43,817 bases of DNA from an uncultured Prevotellaceae bacterium (lineage in GTDB: Bacteria > Bacteroidota > Bacteroidia > Bacteroidales > Bacteroidaceae), in NCBI GenBank assembly GCA_947167835.1, contig CAMVJO010000003.1, positions 1-43,817 of the forward strand. The letters are read 5' to 3'. Made by a program: the position numbers and the translations under genes. Below, piece by piece: positions 43,670 through 43,817 of this stretch. Below the pieces are notes generated by a model. That model made no database searches and was not told the origin of the DNA. It saw nothing but the letters and a program-made list of their open reading frames with translations. Position 1 is the first letter of the stretch. Each line of letters starts with the position of its first letter.

Positions 43670-43817
43670 GGGTTGTTCTAAAAATTAGGCTGTTTTGAGT
43701 TGCTTACACTCTCTATACGTTTGTTCCTGCAACCCGCAGAACTTCACCCTACGGGGCAGATAACAAACAGAGTGTGCGCGAAGAATTCAAAGATTTTTGA
43801 GTGATTTTGTTTTTAAT
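43670..43817 (+). mobile_element. MITE-like element copy 10 (left part, with 85-bp insert)
   Basis: Starts GGGTTGTTCTAAAAATTAG at 43670, preceded by TTAA, and runs off the window. It carries the same insert as copy 3, at about 43702-43783, with arms ACACTCT (43706-43712) / AGAGTGT (43769-43775) and GTTTGTT / AACAAAC and an inner CCCG/CGGG pair. The DNA from 43549 to 43669 shows no gene or hairpin. Confidence 0.88.

Overview
The window looks like chromosomal DNA of a Bacteroidales bacterium, most likely in or near the Prevotellaceae. The evidence is the conserved order yceD-rpmF-fabH-era-der, class III fructose-1,6-bisphosphatase, an AddAB-type helicase-nuclease pair, TAnnTTTG promoter elements without clear Shine-Dalgarno sites, and a secreted glycosidase with the C-terminal tail YDLQGRRV...KGIYIVDGKKV common in that group. 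No tRNA, rRNA, CRISPR, prophage, plasmid or transposase gene was seen. The genus cannot be fixed from this sequence.

Layout. 0.3-6.0 kb: DNA repair and RNA processing (uvrB, mutS2, rnz). 6.4-10.0 kb: a minus-strand block with a cytoplasmic GH13 amylase, fabD and a short AraC-type regulator. 10.8-16.7 kb: a two-gene recombination unit (AddA-like and AddB-like). 17.0-23.9 kb: mostly housekeeping metabolism (B3/B4-domain protein, TenI/ThiE-like protein, mazG, ispE, fbp, L-serine dehydratase). 24.2-30.8 kb: cell wall and polysaccharide functions (Dabb-domain protein, lytic transglycosylase lipoprotein, a 1057-residue secreted glycosidase, a glucosaminidase with LysM domains). 31.2-35.6 kb: yceD-rpmF-fabH-era-der. 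35.8-43.5 kb: small lipoprotein, GH10-like secreted hydrolase, orphan histidine kinase, nucleosidase, helix-hairpin-helix protein, lipoprotein, murB and a PhnP-like metallo-hydrolase.

The unusual content lies between the genes. (1) Ten copies, eight of them complete, of a small non-coding element, usually exactly 186 bp, with terminal inverted repeats GGGTTGTTCTAAAAATTAG. Five complete copies are flanked by perfect 4-bp direct repeats. Three copies appear identical, two form a diverged class with an 85-bp insert, and one is a distant relative whose changes keep both the ends and the central hairpin paired. They behave like MITEs that fold on themselves. (2) Four 84-bp arrays, each with exactly four 18-bp palindromes (TTCTC-NNSGCGNN-GAGAA) separated by 4 bp, giving a strict 22-bp period. 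A fifth array of seven units has the same 18+4 geometry and the same best core (TTCGCGAA) but TTAA arms. (3) Related 21-bp-period arrays at 6.15-6.33 kb and 22.59-22.67 kb. All lie between transcription units and none interrupts a gene. The palindrome arrays are the best candidate here for something undescribed.

Functional calls rest on motif recognition by eye. Repeat coordinates were counted by hand and are exact to the best of that counting.
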